Source of the DNA: CAMQRS01 sp964370065
Lineage (GTDB): Bacteria; Bacillota_I; Bacilli_A; Erysipelotrichales; Erysipelotrichaceae
Length of the DNA: 64,000 nt
Reading direction: 5' to 3'
Assembly (NCBI GenBank): GCA_964370065.1
Contig: CAYJGK010000004.1
Location: 1 to 64,000, forward strand
Positions 18,906 to 26,384 of this stretch are shown here, one piece after another. The position numbers were made by a program, and so were the translations under genes. Position 1 is the stretch's first letter; each line of letters begins with the position of its first letter. The notes under the pieces were generated by a model, which saw only the letters and a program-made list of their open reading frames with translations, was not told the origin of the DNA and did no database searches.

Positions 18906-19712
18906 CTAGTAATTATTGATGATATCACCAAGTGGGTCTGAAGAACCATTTCCACCTGCTGAACCAGCTTCTTTTAAAGTAATGTAGATTAAAGCTAAAG
19001 CCGTACCGATAACTCCTAATCCGATTAATGTGATTTGTCCTACTGTTGCGATAACAAATCCTAAAGCGAAGAATGGCCATACTTCTTTAGTTGCCATTAA
19101 GTTAATAACCATTGCGTACCCAACTGCAGCAACCATTCCTCCACCAACAGCCATACCACCTGATAACCAAGCTGGCATTGCGTTTAATGCATCTGTTACT
19201 GCTTCTGGTGGTACTACACATAATGCAACTGCAGGGATTGCAATTTTAAGTCCTTGCATTAAGATAGCAACAATGTGCCAGAATTCTACCATTTTGAAGT
19301 TTGCAGTTTCTGCAGCTTTATCCATAAAGTGAACTAATGGAATTGATAAAGTACGTCCTACCATAGATAAGAATAACCCAGCTACTGAAATAGGGATTGC
19401 TACAGCGATTGCTGAAGTAATAGCGTTTTGAGAATCAACTTCTCCTCCTGATAATCCAAGAACTAAGATGATTCCTGCTCCTAATGAAGCTAATGCAGCA
19501 TCTGGTGCGATAGCTGCTCCAATGTTAGCCCATCCTAAAGCGATCATTTGTAAAGAACCTCCTAAGATGATTCCTTCAGTTACATATCCACTTGCGAATC
19601 CAATTAATGTACAACATACGATTGGTTGGTGGAATTGGAACTGGTCTAATACTGATTCCATACCAGCTAGCATGGCAATCACGAAAATTAATAATATTGT
19701 AATTATTGACAT
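18906..19712 (-). CDS. manY: PTS mannose/sorbose-family IIC component
   Basis: Polytopic membrane subunit of the mannose permease. The 268-residue protein starts with a membrane helix (MSIITILLIFVIAMLAG), then IVCCTLIGFASGYVTEGIILGGSLQMIALGWANIGAAIAPDAALAS, the IIC hallmark. The C-terminus is a Gly/Ser-rich tail. GGAGGAA precedes the ATG. Confidence 0.95.
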   Translation of the reverse strand: MSIITILLIFVIAMLAGMESVLDQFQFHQPIVCCTLIGFASGYVTEGIILGGSLQMIALGWANIGAAIAPDAALASLGAGIILVLGLSGGEVDSQNAITSAIAVAIPISVAGLFLSMVGRTLSIPLVHFMDKAAETANFKMVEFWHIVAILMQGLKIAIPAVALCVVPPEAVTDALNAMPAWLSGGMAVGGGMVAAVGYAMVINLMATKEVWPFFALGFVIATVGQITLIGLGVIGTALALIYITLKEAGSAGGNGSSDPLGDIINNY

Positions 19713-19739
19713 AATGTGTTCCTCCTAATTTATTAATAA

Positions 19740-20711
19740 TTATAAAGCTTTTTTAACTTTATTTAATACGTCTTCTACTTTTTCTGGAGCTTCTGATGGT
19801 ACAACTTGTACGTATACTTTAACTCCATTATCAATGATGTCTTCAACTGCTTTAACATCGCTAGCATCGAATGATAACGCTCTACTTCCAGAAACCTTAC
19901 CAACACTGTGTGCCATTGATCCTAAACATAAGCTTCCAAGGTTTACCCCTTTAGCGATTGTATATAATGCTTCTTGAGGTGTTTCAAACAATACCATAAC
20001 TCTTTGTCCACCAAAACGTGGGTCACTATCAATTTTAACTAATTGATCTAGAGGGATTACATGAACTTTAACTCCTGGAGGAGCCGCCTCAATAATCATA
20101 CTTTTTCTTAATTCATCATTTGCAACTGCATCCGATGCAACAATGATTCTTTGTGGTTGCTTATCTTTTGTCCAAGTTGTAGCAACTTGTCCATGTAATA
20201 AACGAGTATCAACACGTGCGTACACATAGTTAATTTTTCCATCACCAATTACTGTTCCTTCTGGAATTGTATTTGCTTTTGGAGCTGTGCTTGCTGCAAC
20301 TGGTGCAACATCAACACTTTCAGGTTTACCTTTAATTCCTTCTTTAGCTGATGAAATAATGTGTTTAGCAATTTCATGAGATGTTTCCATATTGTTTCTT
20401 GAGAAATAAGCCTCAATTAACATTGGTAAGTTCATTCCTGAAACAATTGCCCAATTATCTTCGTGTCCAGCCATAAGCCCGCTGATTTGATTGAAAGGCG
20501 TTCCTCCCCATAAATCAACTAAAAATAGAATTTGATCTTGATCTTCAAAAGATGCGATTGCTGCCTCAACTTTTGCTTTAAAAGCTTCAGGCCCTTCGCT
20601 AGGTAATAGGATACAACTCGCAACGTTTTCTTGTTTACCGAAAATCATTTCAGCAGATTGACATAAACCTTGTGCAAATTCACCATGACTAGCAACTATA
20701 ATTCTAACCAT
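19740..20711 (-). CDS. manX: PTS mannose-family fused IIAB component
   Basis: Cytoplasmic phosphotransfer subunit. IIA domain (1-~125) has the phospho-acceptor His9 in IIVASHGEFA; an Ala/Pro linker (~135-150) joins a IIB domain (~158-323) with His173 in RVDTRLLHGQV. The phosphate path is HPr, His9, His173, sugar. I start at the ATG at 20711, where IIA homology begins and AAGGAGAG lies at good spacing, instead of an in-frame upstream codon at 20777 that would add 22 unrelated residues. Confidence 0.95.
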   Translation of the reverse strand: MVRIIVASHGEFAQGLCQSAEMIFGKQENVASCILLPSEGPEAFKAKVEAAIASFEDQDQILFLVDLWGGTPFNQISGLMAGHEDNWAIVSGMNLPMLIEAYFSRNNMETSHEIAKHIISSAKEGIKGKPESVDVAPVAASTAPKANTIPEGTVIGDGKINYVYARVDTRLLHGQVATTWTKDKQPQRIIVASDAVANDELRKSMIIEAAPPGVKVHVIPLDQLVKIDSDPRFGGQRVMVLFETPQEALYTIAKGVNLGSLCLGSMAHSVGKVSGSRALSFDASDVKAVEDIIDNGVKVYVQVVPSEAPEKVEDVLNKVKKAL

Positions 20712-20804
20712 ACATTCTCTCCTTCCTCGAATTTTTAAATAAGAATAATATGAAACGAAATCCATCGTATCACCCAACTCGCGAACTTTGGATGATGTAA
20801 ATGA

Positions 20805-20818
20805 TGTTACCGTTTACA
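20805..20818 (-). promoter_or_regulatory. cre (CcpA-binding) site of the manXYZ operon
   Basis: On the minus strand TGTAAACGGTAACA matches the Gram-positive cre consensus TGWAANCGNTNWCA at every defined position. It begins about seven bases after the predicted -10 element, covering the start of transcription, so CcpA bound with HPr-Ser46-P would repress. Confidence 0.75.
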
Positions 20819-20824
20819 GTTCAC

Positions 20825-20853
20825 ATTTTAGCACATAATTTACATCAAATCAA
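20825..20853 (-). promoter_or_regulatory. Predicted promoter of the manXYZ operon
   Basis: Minus-strand TTGATT (20848-20853), 17-base spacer, TAAAAT (20825-20830). No -24/-12 sigma-54 element was seen, so LevR/sigma-54 control, common for mannose PTS in other Firmicutes, is not supported here. Confidence 0.55.
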
Positions 20854-21245
20854 AGACTTTTCTACACTTTTTTTATTGTTTTATGCTAACATTACTTTCG
20901 TTTTATATATAAATTCACTTTCGAACGAAAGAATTATTGTATTTCAGCCTATAAATAAAGGATTTGCACTTTTGTATTATTTATTTGTCTTTTTTAAAAA
21001 AAAATTGTGTATTTTTATTTTTTTTGATTAATTTTGGATTATTTTGAACTAAAACGTTCATGAAAGCGTATACTTTTTTGTTTCATTCACGAAACTTTTT
21101 ACTTTCTTTCGCAAGTTTTTTTCAAAATTAAGCTCAATCTTCACTAAAAATATAAAATTGTGTGATTTTAATTCACATAATCGTGTATTTTTACACAATT
21201 ATGTGAAACAATTATTTTTCTTTTTTTGTGAAATCCTATTAAATT
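20854..21245. other. AT-rich intergenic region between man operon and metK
   Basis: About 390 bases without a convincing gene. A plus-strand frame of 76 codons (20801-21031) has no ribosome binding site, overlaps the man promoter and reads as low-complexity hydrophobic sequence. The region contains a 36-base near-perfect palindrome (21172-21207), listed separately, and A/T-rich stretches. Confidence 0.6.
21172..21207. repeat. 36-base near-perfect inverted repeat
   Basis: TTCACATAAT ... ATTATGTGAA arms enclose GTGTA-TTTT-TACAC, giving 15 pairs with one C/A mismatch around a 4-base loop. It lies about 40 bases beyond the metK terminator and lacks a T-tract, so it is not an obvious terminator. 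Function unknown. Confidence 0.7.
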
Positions 21246-21277
21246 CTAAAAAAATCACTCCTTTATAGAGTGATTTT
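21246..21277 (-). terminator. Rho-independent terminator of metK
   Basis: Stem AAATCACTC / GAGTGATTT with a 7-base loop and a T-run on the minus strand, directly after the metK stop. Confidence 0.85.
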
Positions 21278-21280
21278 AAA

Positions 21281-22381
21281 TTAATATTTCATTGCTATTA
21301 CTTTTTCCCAACTAAATGCTGGATCACCAAAATGTCCATAGCATGATGTATCAAAATAAATAGGTTTTCTAAGTGCTAGTTCGTTTAAAATATTACCGAC
21401 TTCAAAATTAAAGTTTGCGTTTATAATTGTTAATAATTCTTCATCCGTTTTTATCCCCGTTCCAAATGTATCGACACAAATTGATACAGGGTGTGATTTA
21501 CCAATCGCATAAGCTACTTGCACTTCACACTTAGAAGCTAATTTGTTAGCCACTACGTTTTTCGCTACATAACGAGAATAGTATGCTGCACTGCGGTCTA
21601 CCTTTGTTGGATCTTTACTAGAAAAACATCCTCCACCAATACGACCCATACCTCCATATGTATCCACTACAATCTTTCGACCTGTTGTACCAGAATCTCC
21701 AAAACTACCACCTACAATGAAACTTCCACTTGGATTAATTAAAAACTTTGTGTGATCATCAATCAATGTTGTATCGATGCAAGCTAAAATAACATCATTC
21801 ATAATAATTTCTTTAATTTGTTCTTGGCTTGCTTCACTACTATGTTGTGTACTCACTACAATCGTGTCGATACGAACTACTTTATCGTCTTTATATTCTA
21901 CACTTACTTGTGTTTTCCCATCTGGCTTTAATAATGGATTGTTTTTTCTTACTTTCGTAAGTTGTCTTGCTAATAAATGTGCATAATAAATCGGTGCAGG
22001 CATAAATTCATCTGTTTCATCACAAGCATAACCAAACATAATCCCTTGGTCTCCTGCTCCTACTTCTCCAGAGCTGTGATTAACGACTGCTGCATTAATT
22101 TCACTTGACTGCTTATTTACTTTTACTAATACTGTATACTCTTCCTCATAACCGATATTTTTGATTGTTGTTTTAGCGATCTCTGCATAATCGACTACTG
22201 CGGTTGTGTTTGCTTCTCCATAGACTAATACAAAGTCATCTTTAATCGTTGCTTCAACAGCCATCTTCGCATTTGCATCTTGAGCCAATACAGCATCTAA
22301 AATAGAATCAGCAATGCGATCACAGATTTTATCAGGATGTCCCTCTGTGATACTTTCACTTGTAAAAATGTAATCTTTCAT
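21281..22381 (-). CDS. metK: S-adenosylmethionine synthetase
   Basis: Makes SAM from methionine and ATP. The 366-residue protein has SESITEGHPDKICDRIADSILD (ATP loop), GAGDQGIMFGYACDET (methionine/metal loop), and GGSFGDSGTTGRKIVVDTYGG. It is slightly shorter than most MetK (about 380-400) because loops in the central and C-terminal domains are trimmed; the C-terminal FSWEKVIAMKY is short. The leader carries a SAM-riboswitch-like structure with overlapping terminator and antiterminator, consistent with feedback by its product. Confidence 0.95.
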   Translation of the reverse strand: MKDYIFTSESITEGHPDKICDRIADSILDAVLAQDANAKMAVEATIKDDFVLVYGEANTTAVVDYAEIAKTTIKNIGYEEEYTVLVKVNKQSSEINAAVVNHSSGEVGAGDQGIMFGYACDETDEFMPAPIYYAHLLARQLTKVRKNNPLLKPDGKTQVSVEYKDDKVVRIDTIVVSTQHSSEASQEQIKEIIMNDVILACIDTTLIDDHTKFLINPSGSFIVGGSFGDSGTTGRKIVVDTYGGMGRIGGGCFSSKDPTKVDRSAAYYSRYVAKNVVANKLASKCEVQVAYAIGKSHPVSICVDTFGTGIKTDEELLTIINANFNFEVGNILNELALRKPIYFDTSCYGHFGDPAFSWEKVIAMKY

Positions 22382-22403
22382 TTTAATGTTTCCTTTCCGG
22401 CTA

Positions 22404-22428
22404 TAAAAAAGCCTTCTCTAAGAGAAGG
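22404..22428 (-). terminator. Regulatory terminator in the metK leader
   Basis: Minus-strand stem CCTTCTC / GAGAAGG with a TTA loop and a T-run. Its left arm CTTCTCTTA (22419-22427) is perfectly complementary to TAAGAGAAG (22442-22450) at the 3' side of the aptamer, so terminator and antiterminator are mutually exclusive. Confidence 0.85.
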
Positions 22429-22446
22429 TGTAAGTTTGTTTCTTCT

Positions 22447-22538
22447 CTTATCGCATGCTAGCTGTACCACCTTACATATTGTTTTTATATGCAGGTTGGT
22501 GTGGGATATGAGCTAGTTCTCTACTCCACTCTTGATAA
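22447..22538 (-). ncRNA. SAM-I-clan (S-box-like) riboswitch aptamer of metK
   Basis: Minus-strand leader folds as the S-box core: P1 TTATC (22534-22538) with GATAA(G) (22447-22452); AAGAGTGG opening P2, which closes with CCAC; P3 ACC-A-ACCT / AGGT-GGT with a CATAT / ATATG extension; and a 6-base pseudoknot CTAGCT (22511-22516) with AGCTAG (22458-22463), the covariant counterpart of the S-box L2-J3/4 pairing. The usual UGAAA of the kink-turn and the P4 helix are not evident, so it is a divergent member. The 3' P1 strand also forms the antiterminator: SAM binding would favour P1 and termination. Confidence 0.75.
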
Positions 22539-22551
22539 TTTTTACTTGTTT

Positions 22552-22580
22552 ATTCTACCTTATCGAACACTAGAATTCAA
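22552..22580 (-). promoter_or_regulatory. Predicted promoter of metK leader
   Basis: Minus-strand TTGAAT (22575-22580), 17-base spacer, TAGAAT (22552-22557), placing the RNA start a few bases before the riboswitch P1. Confidence 0.55.
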
Positions 22581-22662
22581 GTATTATTTACATTATTTTT
22601 CCAGGCATAATAATTGCTATTTTTCATTAAAGGATATAGACTTTTAAAGTGAGGTAAAAGTT

Positions 22663-23010
22663 ATGAATCAATTTATTTGTTATCCAAAATGTTCTACTTG
22701 TATTAAAGCAAAGAAATATTTAATAGAACATAATATTCCATTTACATTAAGAGATATAAAAGAAGAAAAATTAAGTGCCGATGAGATACAACACATCCAC
22801 ACTTTAAGTGGACTTCCTTTAAAACGTCTCTTTAATACAAGTGGGCTCGCATATAAAAACTTACAATTAAAAGATAAACTTCCTAGTATGAGCGCAGAAG
22901 AACAGTATGCGTTACTGGCTAGTGATGGAATGTTAGTCAAACGTCCTTTATTTGTAAATGACTCCCAAGTAATTATTGGATTTAAAGAAGAGGTATACCA
23001 AAGCTTATAA
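22663..23010 (+). CDS. ArsC/Spx-superfamily thioredoxin-fold protein
   Basis: A 115-residue protein with the N-terminal CSTC redox motif (FICYPKCSTCIKAKKYL) and the family RDIKEE and LLASDGMLVKRPL segments. It belongs to the ArsC/Spx/YffB superfamily. The YffB-like C-terminal pattern favours an arsenate-reductase-like or glutathione-independent oxidoreductase over Spx, which contacts RNA polymerase; the substrate is unknown. It lies 38 bases before the DtxR-type gene and is probably co-transcribed, which hints at redox/metal coordination but does not prove it. Confidence 0.8.
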   Translation: MNQFICYPKCSTCIKAKKYLIEHNIPFTLRDIKEEKLSADEIQHIHTLSGLPLKRLFNTSGLAYKNLQLKDKLPSMSAEEQYALLASDGMLVKRPLFVNDSQVIIGFKEEVYQSL

Positions 23011-23048
23011 AGCTATGGTATACTAGAAGATATAAAGTAGGTGATAAG

Positions 23049-23414
23049 ATGCAATTAGGAGAATCATTAGAAGACTACTTAGAATGCATATATATATTGC
23101 ATAAACTAGGTAAGGTTAGATCCATTGATGTAGCAAAGCGTTTAGACGTTTCTAAACCTAGCGTAAATAAAGCTATCAATGTATTAAAAGAAAAACAGTT
23201 ATTAACACAAGAATCATATGGGGATATTCGTTTAACACAATCCGGTATTGAATTGGCACAAAGCATTTTAACGCGCCATGAAAAAATTTCTCAGTTTTTA
23301 AAAGAAATCCTACATGTTAGTGAGGAAATTGCTGATGCAGATGCTTGTAAAATTGAACATGTCATTAGTGAGGAAACTTTTCATAAAATGATTGAAGTAT
23401 TAGATAATAAGTAA
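23049..23414 (+). CDS. DtxR-family metal-dependent transcriptional regulator
   Basis: A 121-residue repressor with an N-terminal winged helix (SLEDYLECIYIL, VSKPSVNKAINVLKEKQLL, DIRLTQSGIELA) and a dimerisation domain carrying DACKIEHVIS. The Cys-x-x-Glu-His pattern resembles the iron-type DtxR/IdeR site, where MntR would have Glu in place of Cys. The C-terminal SH3-like domain is absent, as in MntR-size proteins. It is the obvious candidate to bind the paired dyads at the feoAB promoter 7 kb away. Confidence 0.85.
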   Translation: MQLGESLEDYLECIYILHKLGKVRSIDVAKRLDVSKPSVNKAINVLKEKQLLTQESYGDIRLTQSGIELAQSILTRHEKISQFLKEILHVSEEIADADACKIEHVISEETFHKMIEVLDNK

Positions 23415-23470
23415 GATGTATGCAATGAATTGTCTCCTATTTGTTGGAGAGGTTAAATTAGGCTAAACTT

Positions 23471-23512
23471 GAGGATTGCTTTCTGTACAATACAGGAAAC
23501 AATCCTTTTACT
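23471..23512 (+). terminator. Probable terminator of the ArsC-DtxR unit
   Basis: Stem AGGATTG / CAATCCT extended by TTTCTGTA / TACAGGAAA with small bulges and a short loop, followed by TTTTA. Confidence 0.6.
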
Positions 23513-23649
23513 TTTGCCTTCATCTAATCTTTTTCTTATAACATAATGTGTTGATAATGATACGCTGTTATTTCAAATACTATTTCTATAGGAAATATCT
23601 TCCTTAACTCATGCCTGCCTATTCACTTCTCTCTTGTAGTTTTTATCAT

Positions 23650-23697
23650 AAAAAAACTACACCCTTTCTAATTGTCTCCAATTAATGGGGTGCAGTT
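23650..23697 (-). terminator. Terminator after flavin reductase gene, IS-end-like
   Basis: On the minus strand CTGCACCC and GGGTGTAG pair around an inner perfect hairpin TAATTG-GAGA-CAATTA, followed by a seven-T run. Good terminator geometry. The strand TGAACTGCACCCC...ATTGGAGACA also looks like the terminal inverted repeat of some IS3-family elements; no transposase is nearby. Confidence 0.6.
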
Positions 23698-23714
23698 CAT
23701 ACTAGCACATCTTT

Positions 23715-24350
23715 TTATTTTTGTTCGAACATCTTTTTTGGAACATGGCATAACGGACATGTATAACTATCTAATTCTTCTTCAAAGTTAGGTCCATCAT
23801 ATACATATCCACAAACACTACATACCCACTTAGGAGTAGTAGACAACTCTTCTTCCTGATATGTTGGTGCTTTTTTTGGTGCTTTACCTTTTAACACATT
23901 ATGATAATACGCATATGTCATAGAAGGTTGTTCACTGACTACTTGTGCATCAATTACTTTTGCTAAGTAAACTGTATGTGTATTAGCATCCATACTAGAT
24001 ACTACTTCACAATATAAATGTGCATTTGCTCCTTTTGAAACAACTGCTAATTCATGAAAATAAGTATTATCTACCTGACTCCATTTATCGTGATCCATAC
24101 CACAAACAAATCCTAATGCAGAAATAACGTTAGGATCCACATCTTCACTTAATACTGATATCGTGAACTTTTGCTCCTTTTCAATTAATGCGTGAGTATA
24201 GTTCTCTTTATTCATACTAATAGCGATTAGCGGATCAACTGAATTTATTTGAAAGGTCGTATTAATAATACACCCGCAATCTCTAGATCCTTCTTTCACA
24301 CCTACTGCATACAATCCATAACTTAAATCGTATAATGCATTTTGATCCAT
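23715..24350 (-). CDS. Flavin reductase-rubredoxin fusion (Hrb-like)
   Basis: A 211-residue two-domain redox protein. Residues 1-~160 are a flavin reductase-like (FMN-binding split barrel) domain with GSRDCGCIINTTFQI and FTISVLSEDV; residues 174-209 are a rubredoxin with metal cysteines 177, 180, 198 and 201 (CSVCGYVYDG ... CPLC). The second knuckle is CPLCHV rather than the usual CPxCG. Similar fusions (high-molecular-weight rubredoxins) pass electrons from NAD(P)H to flavodiiron oxygen or NO reductases in anaerobes. The partner flavodiiron protein is not in this window. Monocistronic. Confidence 0.88.
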   Translation of the reverse strand: MDQNALYDLSYGLYAVGVKEGSRDCGCIINTTFQINSVDPLIAISMNKENYTHALIEKEQKFTISVLSEDVDPNVISALGFVCGMDHDKWSQVDNTYFHELAVVSKGANAHLYCEVVSSMDANTHTVYLAKVIDAQVVSEQPSMTYAYYHNVLKGKAPKKAPTYQEEELSTTPKWVCSVCGYVYDGPNFEEELDSYTCPLCHVPKKMFEQK

Positions 24351-24427
24351 ATCTATTTCTCCTTTTATTACTTTTGTAATTATATTTTAATTATCTCATA
24401 AAAATAGAAGAAAACAACTATTTTGAC

Positions 24428-26272
24428 TTATCCTTTGATCACCATCGCTAAGACCGCAATATCAGCAGGATTCACTCCGCTAATACGGCTTGCTTGTCCT
24501 AGTGTTACGGGTTGCACCTCTTTTAATTTTTGATGCGCCTCTAAAGATAAGTTATCAATCGCATCATAATCGATATGTTCAGGAATTAGCAATGCATCCA
24601 TATTTCTTAGCTTTTCTGCTTCTTTTAATGCTTTTACTATATAACCCTCGTACTTTGCATTAATTTCAATAGCTTGCGCTACATCATGGTCAATTTTTAA
24701 TTCAATGTATGGCTCCAACCCTGCAATGCTTACACGTGGTCTTTTAATTAGCGCTAAGGCAGAAATACCTTCACTTAATGTATCATATTGTATACTATGT
24801 AAATAGTTATTCACGCTACTTTTTGGAGTGAAACGAATGGCTTCTAATTTCTGTTTTACTTGTTCAATTTGATTTTTTTTATGTTTAAATTGCGCATATT
24901 GTTTTTCACCTAATAAACCAATTCGATATCCCTGTTCGCTTAGTCGTTCGTCTGCATTATCATGTCTTAATAATAAACGATACTCACTTCTACTAGTCAA
25001 CAATCGATAAGGCTCTTTTGTTCCTTTGGAACATAAGTCATCTATTAGAACACCTAGGTAAGCTTCATCTCTTCTCAATACAAAAGGCTCTTTTCCATCT
25101 ATTTTTAAACAAGCATTGATCCCAGCCAATAAACCTTGTCCCGCAGCTTCTTCATAACCACTTGTACCATTAATTTGTCCAGCTGTATATAAGTTTTCAA
25201 TTCGTTTATTTTCTAATGTTACTTTCATTTGTAATGGATTAATGGCATCATATTCAATTGCATATGCATAAATTTCAATTTCCGCATGTTCTAACCCAGG
25301 TAATGAATGAATCATCTCTTCTTGTATTGCATAAGGCATACTTGTAGAGAACCCTTGTACATAAGTTGTATCTAAACTCAACGATTCTGGTTCTAAAAAC
25401 AGTTGATGTCTTTCTTTATCGTGAAAACGCACTAACTTATCTTCAATACTTGGGCAATAACGTGGTCCTACCCCTTCTACTAATCCAGAGTACATGGCAC
25501 TCTCCTTTAGATTATTATTTATTATTTCATGTGTTTTGGGGCTTGTATACGTTAAATAACAAACCGCCTGTTCTTCTATAGGTAAAATCTCTTTTGTTTC
25601 ATATGAGAAGGACACAAACATATCACTACCAGGTTGTAACTCTGTTTTAGAAAAATCAATTGTACTGGTTTTAACCCGAGCAGGCGTTCCTGTTTTTAAA
25701 CGAAATGTTTCTAATCCTAAATCGCGTAGTGATTGTGACAATAAGTTTGTAGTTGGTTCTTGATCAGGCCCACTATCAATAGCTTCATGTCCTATTAATA
25801 TTTTACCACTCATATACGTACCAGTTGTTAGAATAACTGCTCTCGCCTCTACAATTAAACCATCACTTTGTTTCACTCCAATAATTTTATTATTTTCAGC
25901 AACTACTTCATGTATCATCATTTCACGCACTTCTAAATTTGGCGTATGCAATACTTTGTCTTGCATGTACTTTGCATATTCTAATTTATCACTTTGCACA
26001 CGCAAACATTGTACACCAGGACCTTTATTCGTATTCAACATTTTAAATTGAATTGCTGTAGCATCAGCTGCTTTCCCCATTTCTCCTCCTAGTGCATCTA
26101 TTTCACGCACCACGATTCCTTTAGCGGGACCTCCAACACTAGGGTTACAAGGCATCTTTGCAATATTTTCAATACTCAAAGAATACAAGACTGTTTTTTT
26201 ATTTAAACGGGCACAGGCTAATGCAGCTTCCACCCCTGCATGTCCTCCTCCAACTACGATTACATCGATCAT
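24428..26272 (-). CDS. mnmG: tRNA uridine-5-carboxymethylaminomethyl(34) synthesis enzyme MnmG
   Basis: FAD enzyme that with MnmE modifies U34 of tRNAs. The 614-residue protein has the dinucleotide-binding GGGHAGVEAALACARL (8-23), PCNPSVGGPAKG, FRLKTGTPARV, the catalytic-region YLTYTSPKTHEIINNN and GQINGTSGYEEAAGQG, and a C-terminal helical domain binding MnmE. Length is typical (about 620-630). mnmE is not adjacent. The start ATG at 26272 has a GGTGG-type site. Confidence 0.96.
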   Translation of the reverse strand: MIDVIVVGGGHAGVEAALACARLNKKTVLYSLSIENIAKMPCNPSVGGPAKGIVVREIDALGGEMGKAADATAIQFKMLNTNKGPGVQCLRVQSDKLEYAKYMQDKVLHTPNLEVREMMIHEVVAENNKIIGVKQSDGLIVEARAVILTTGTYMSGKILIGHEAIDSGPDQEPTTNLLSQSLRDLGLETFRLKTGTPARVKTSTIDFSKTELQPGSDMFVSFSYETKEILPIEEQAVCYLTYTSPKTHEIINNNLKESAMYSGLVEGVGPRYCPSIEDKLVRFHDKERHQLFLEPESLSLDTTYVQGFSTSMPYAIQEEMIHSLPGLEHAEIEIYAYAIEYDAINPLQMKVTLENKRIENLYTAGQINGTSGYEEAAGQGLLAGINACLKIDGKEPFVLRRDEAYLGVLIDDLCSKGTKEPYRLLTSRSEYRLLLRHDNADERLSEQGYRIGLLGEKQYAQFKHKKNQIEQVKQKLEAIRFTPKSSVNNYLHSIQYDTLSEGISALALIKRPRVSIAGLEPYIELKIDHDVAQAIEINAKYEGYIVKALKEAEKLRNMDALLIPEHIDYDAIDNLSLEAHQKLKEVQPVTLGQASRISGVNPADIAVLAMVIKG

Positions 26273-26340
26273 TTAACCACCTACTTTGCCATATTATTAT
26301 ACTACAAGTTCAAAGAAAGTAAAAAGAAACTTCATATGTT

Positions 26341-26381
26341 TTGGAATAAAACAAAGAACTAGTTATCACTAACTAGTTCTT
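26341..26381 (-). terminator. Rho-independent terminator of ychF
   Basis: A 12-bp perfect stem (AAGAACTAGTTA / TAACTAGTTCTT) with a 4-base loop, followed on the minus strand by TTTGTTTTATT. Confidence 0.85.
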
Positions 26382-26384
26382 ATC

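Larger units (their letters stand above)
23415..23714. other. Intergenic region between DtxR gene and flavin reductase
   Basis: About 300 bases with no coding sequence supported on either strand. It holds a plus-strand terminator near 23471-23512 and a minus-strand hairpin with IS3-like character at 23650-23697, both listed separately. Confidence 0.7.

Noticed and set aside
20760..20860. Sigma-54 (-24/-12) promoter for manXYZ
   Set aside because: No TGGCAC-N5-TTGC element; sigma-A elements fit better.
20801..21031. 76-codon plus-strand frame over the man promoter
   Set aside because: No ribosome site, overlaps the cre/promoter region and has low-complexity hydrophobic content.
22404..22580. 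T-box or SMK-box upstream of metK
   Set aside because: No T-box TGGNACCGCG sequence, and the layout follows the S-box topology instead of the short SMK fold.
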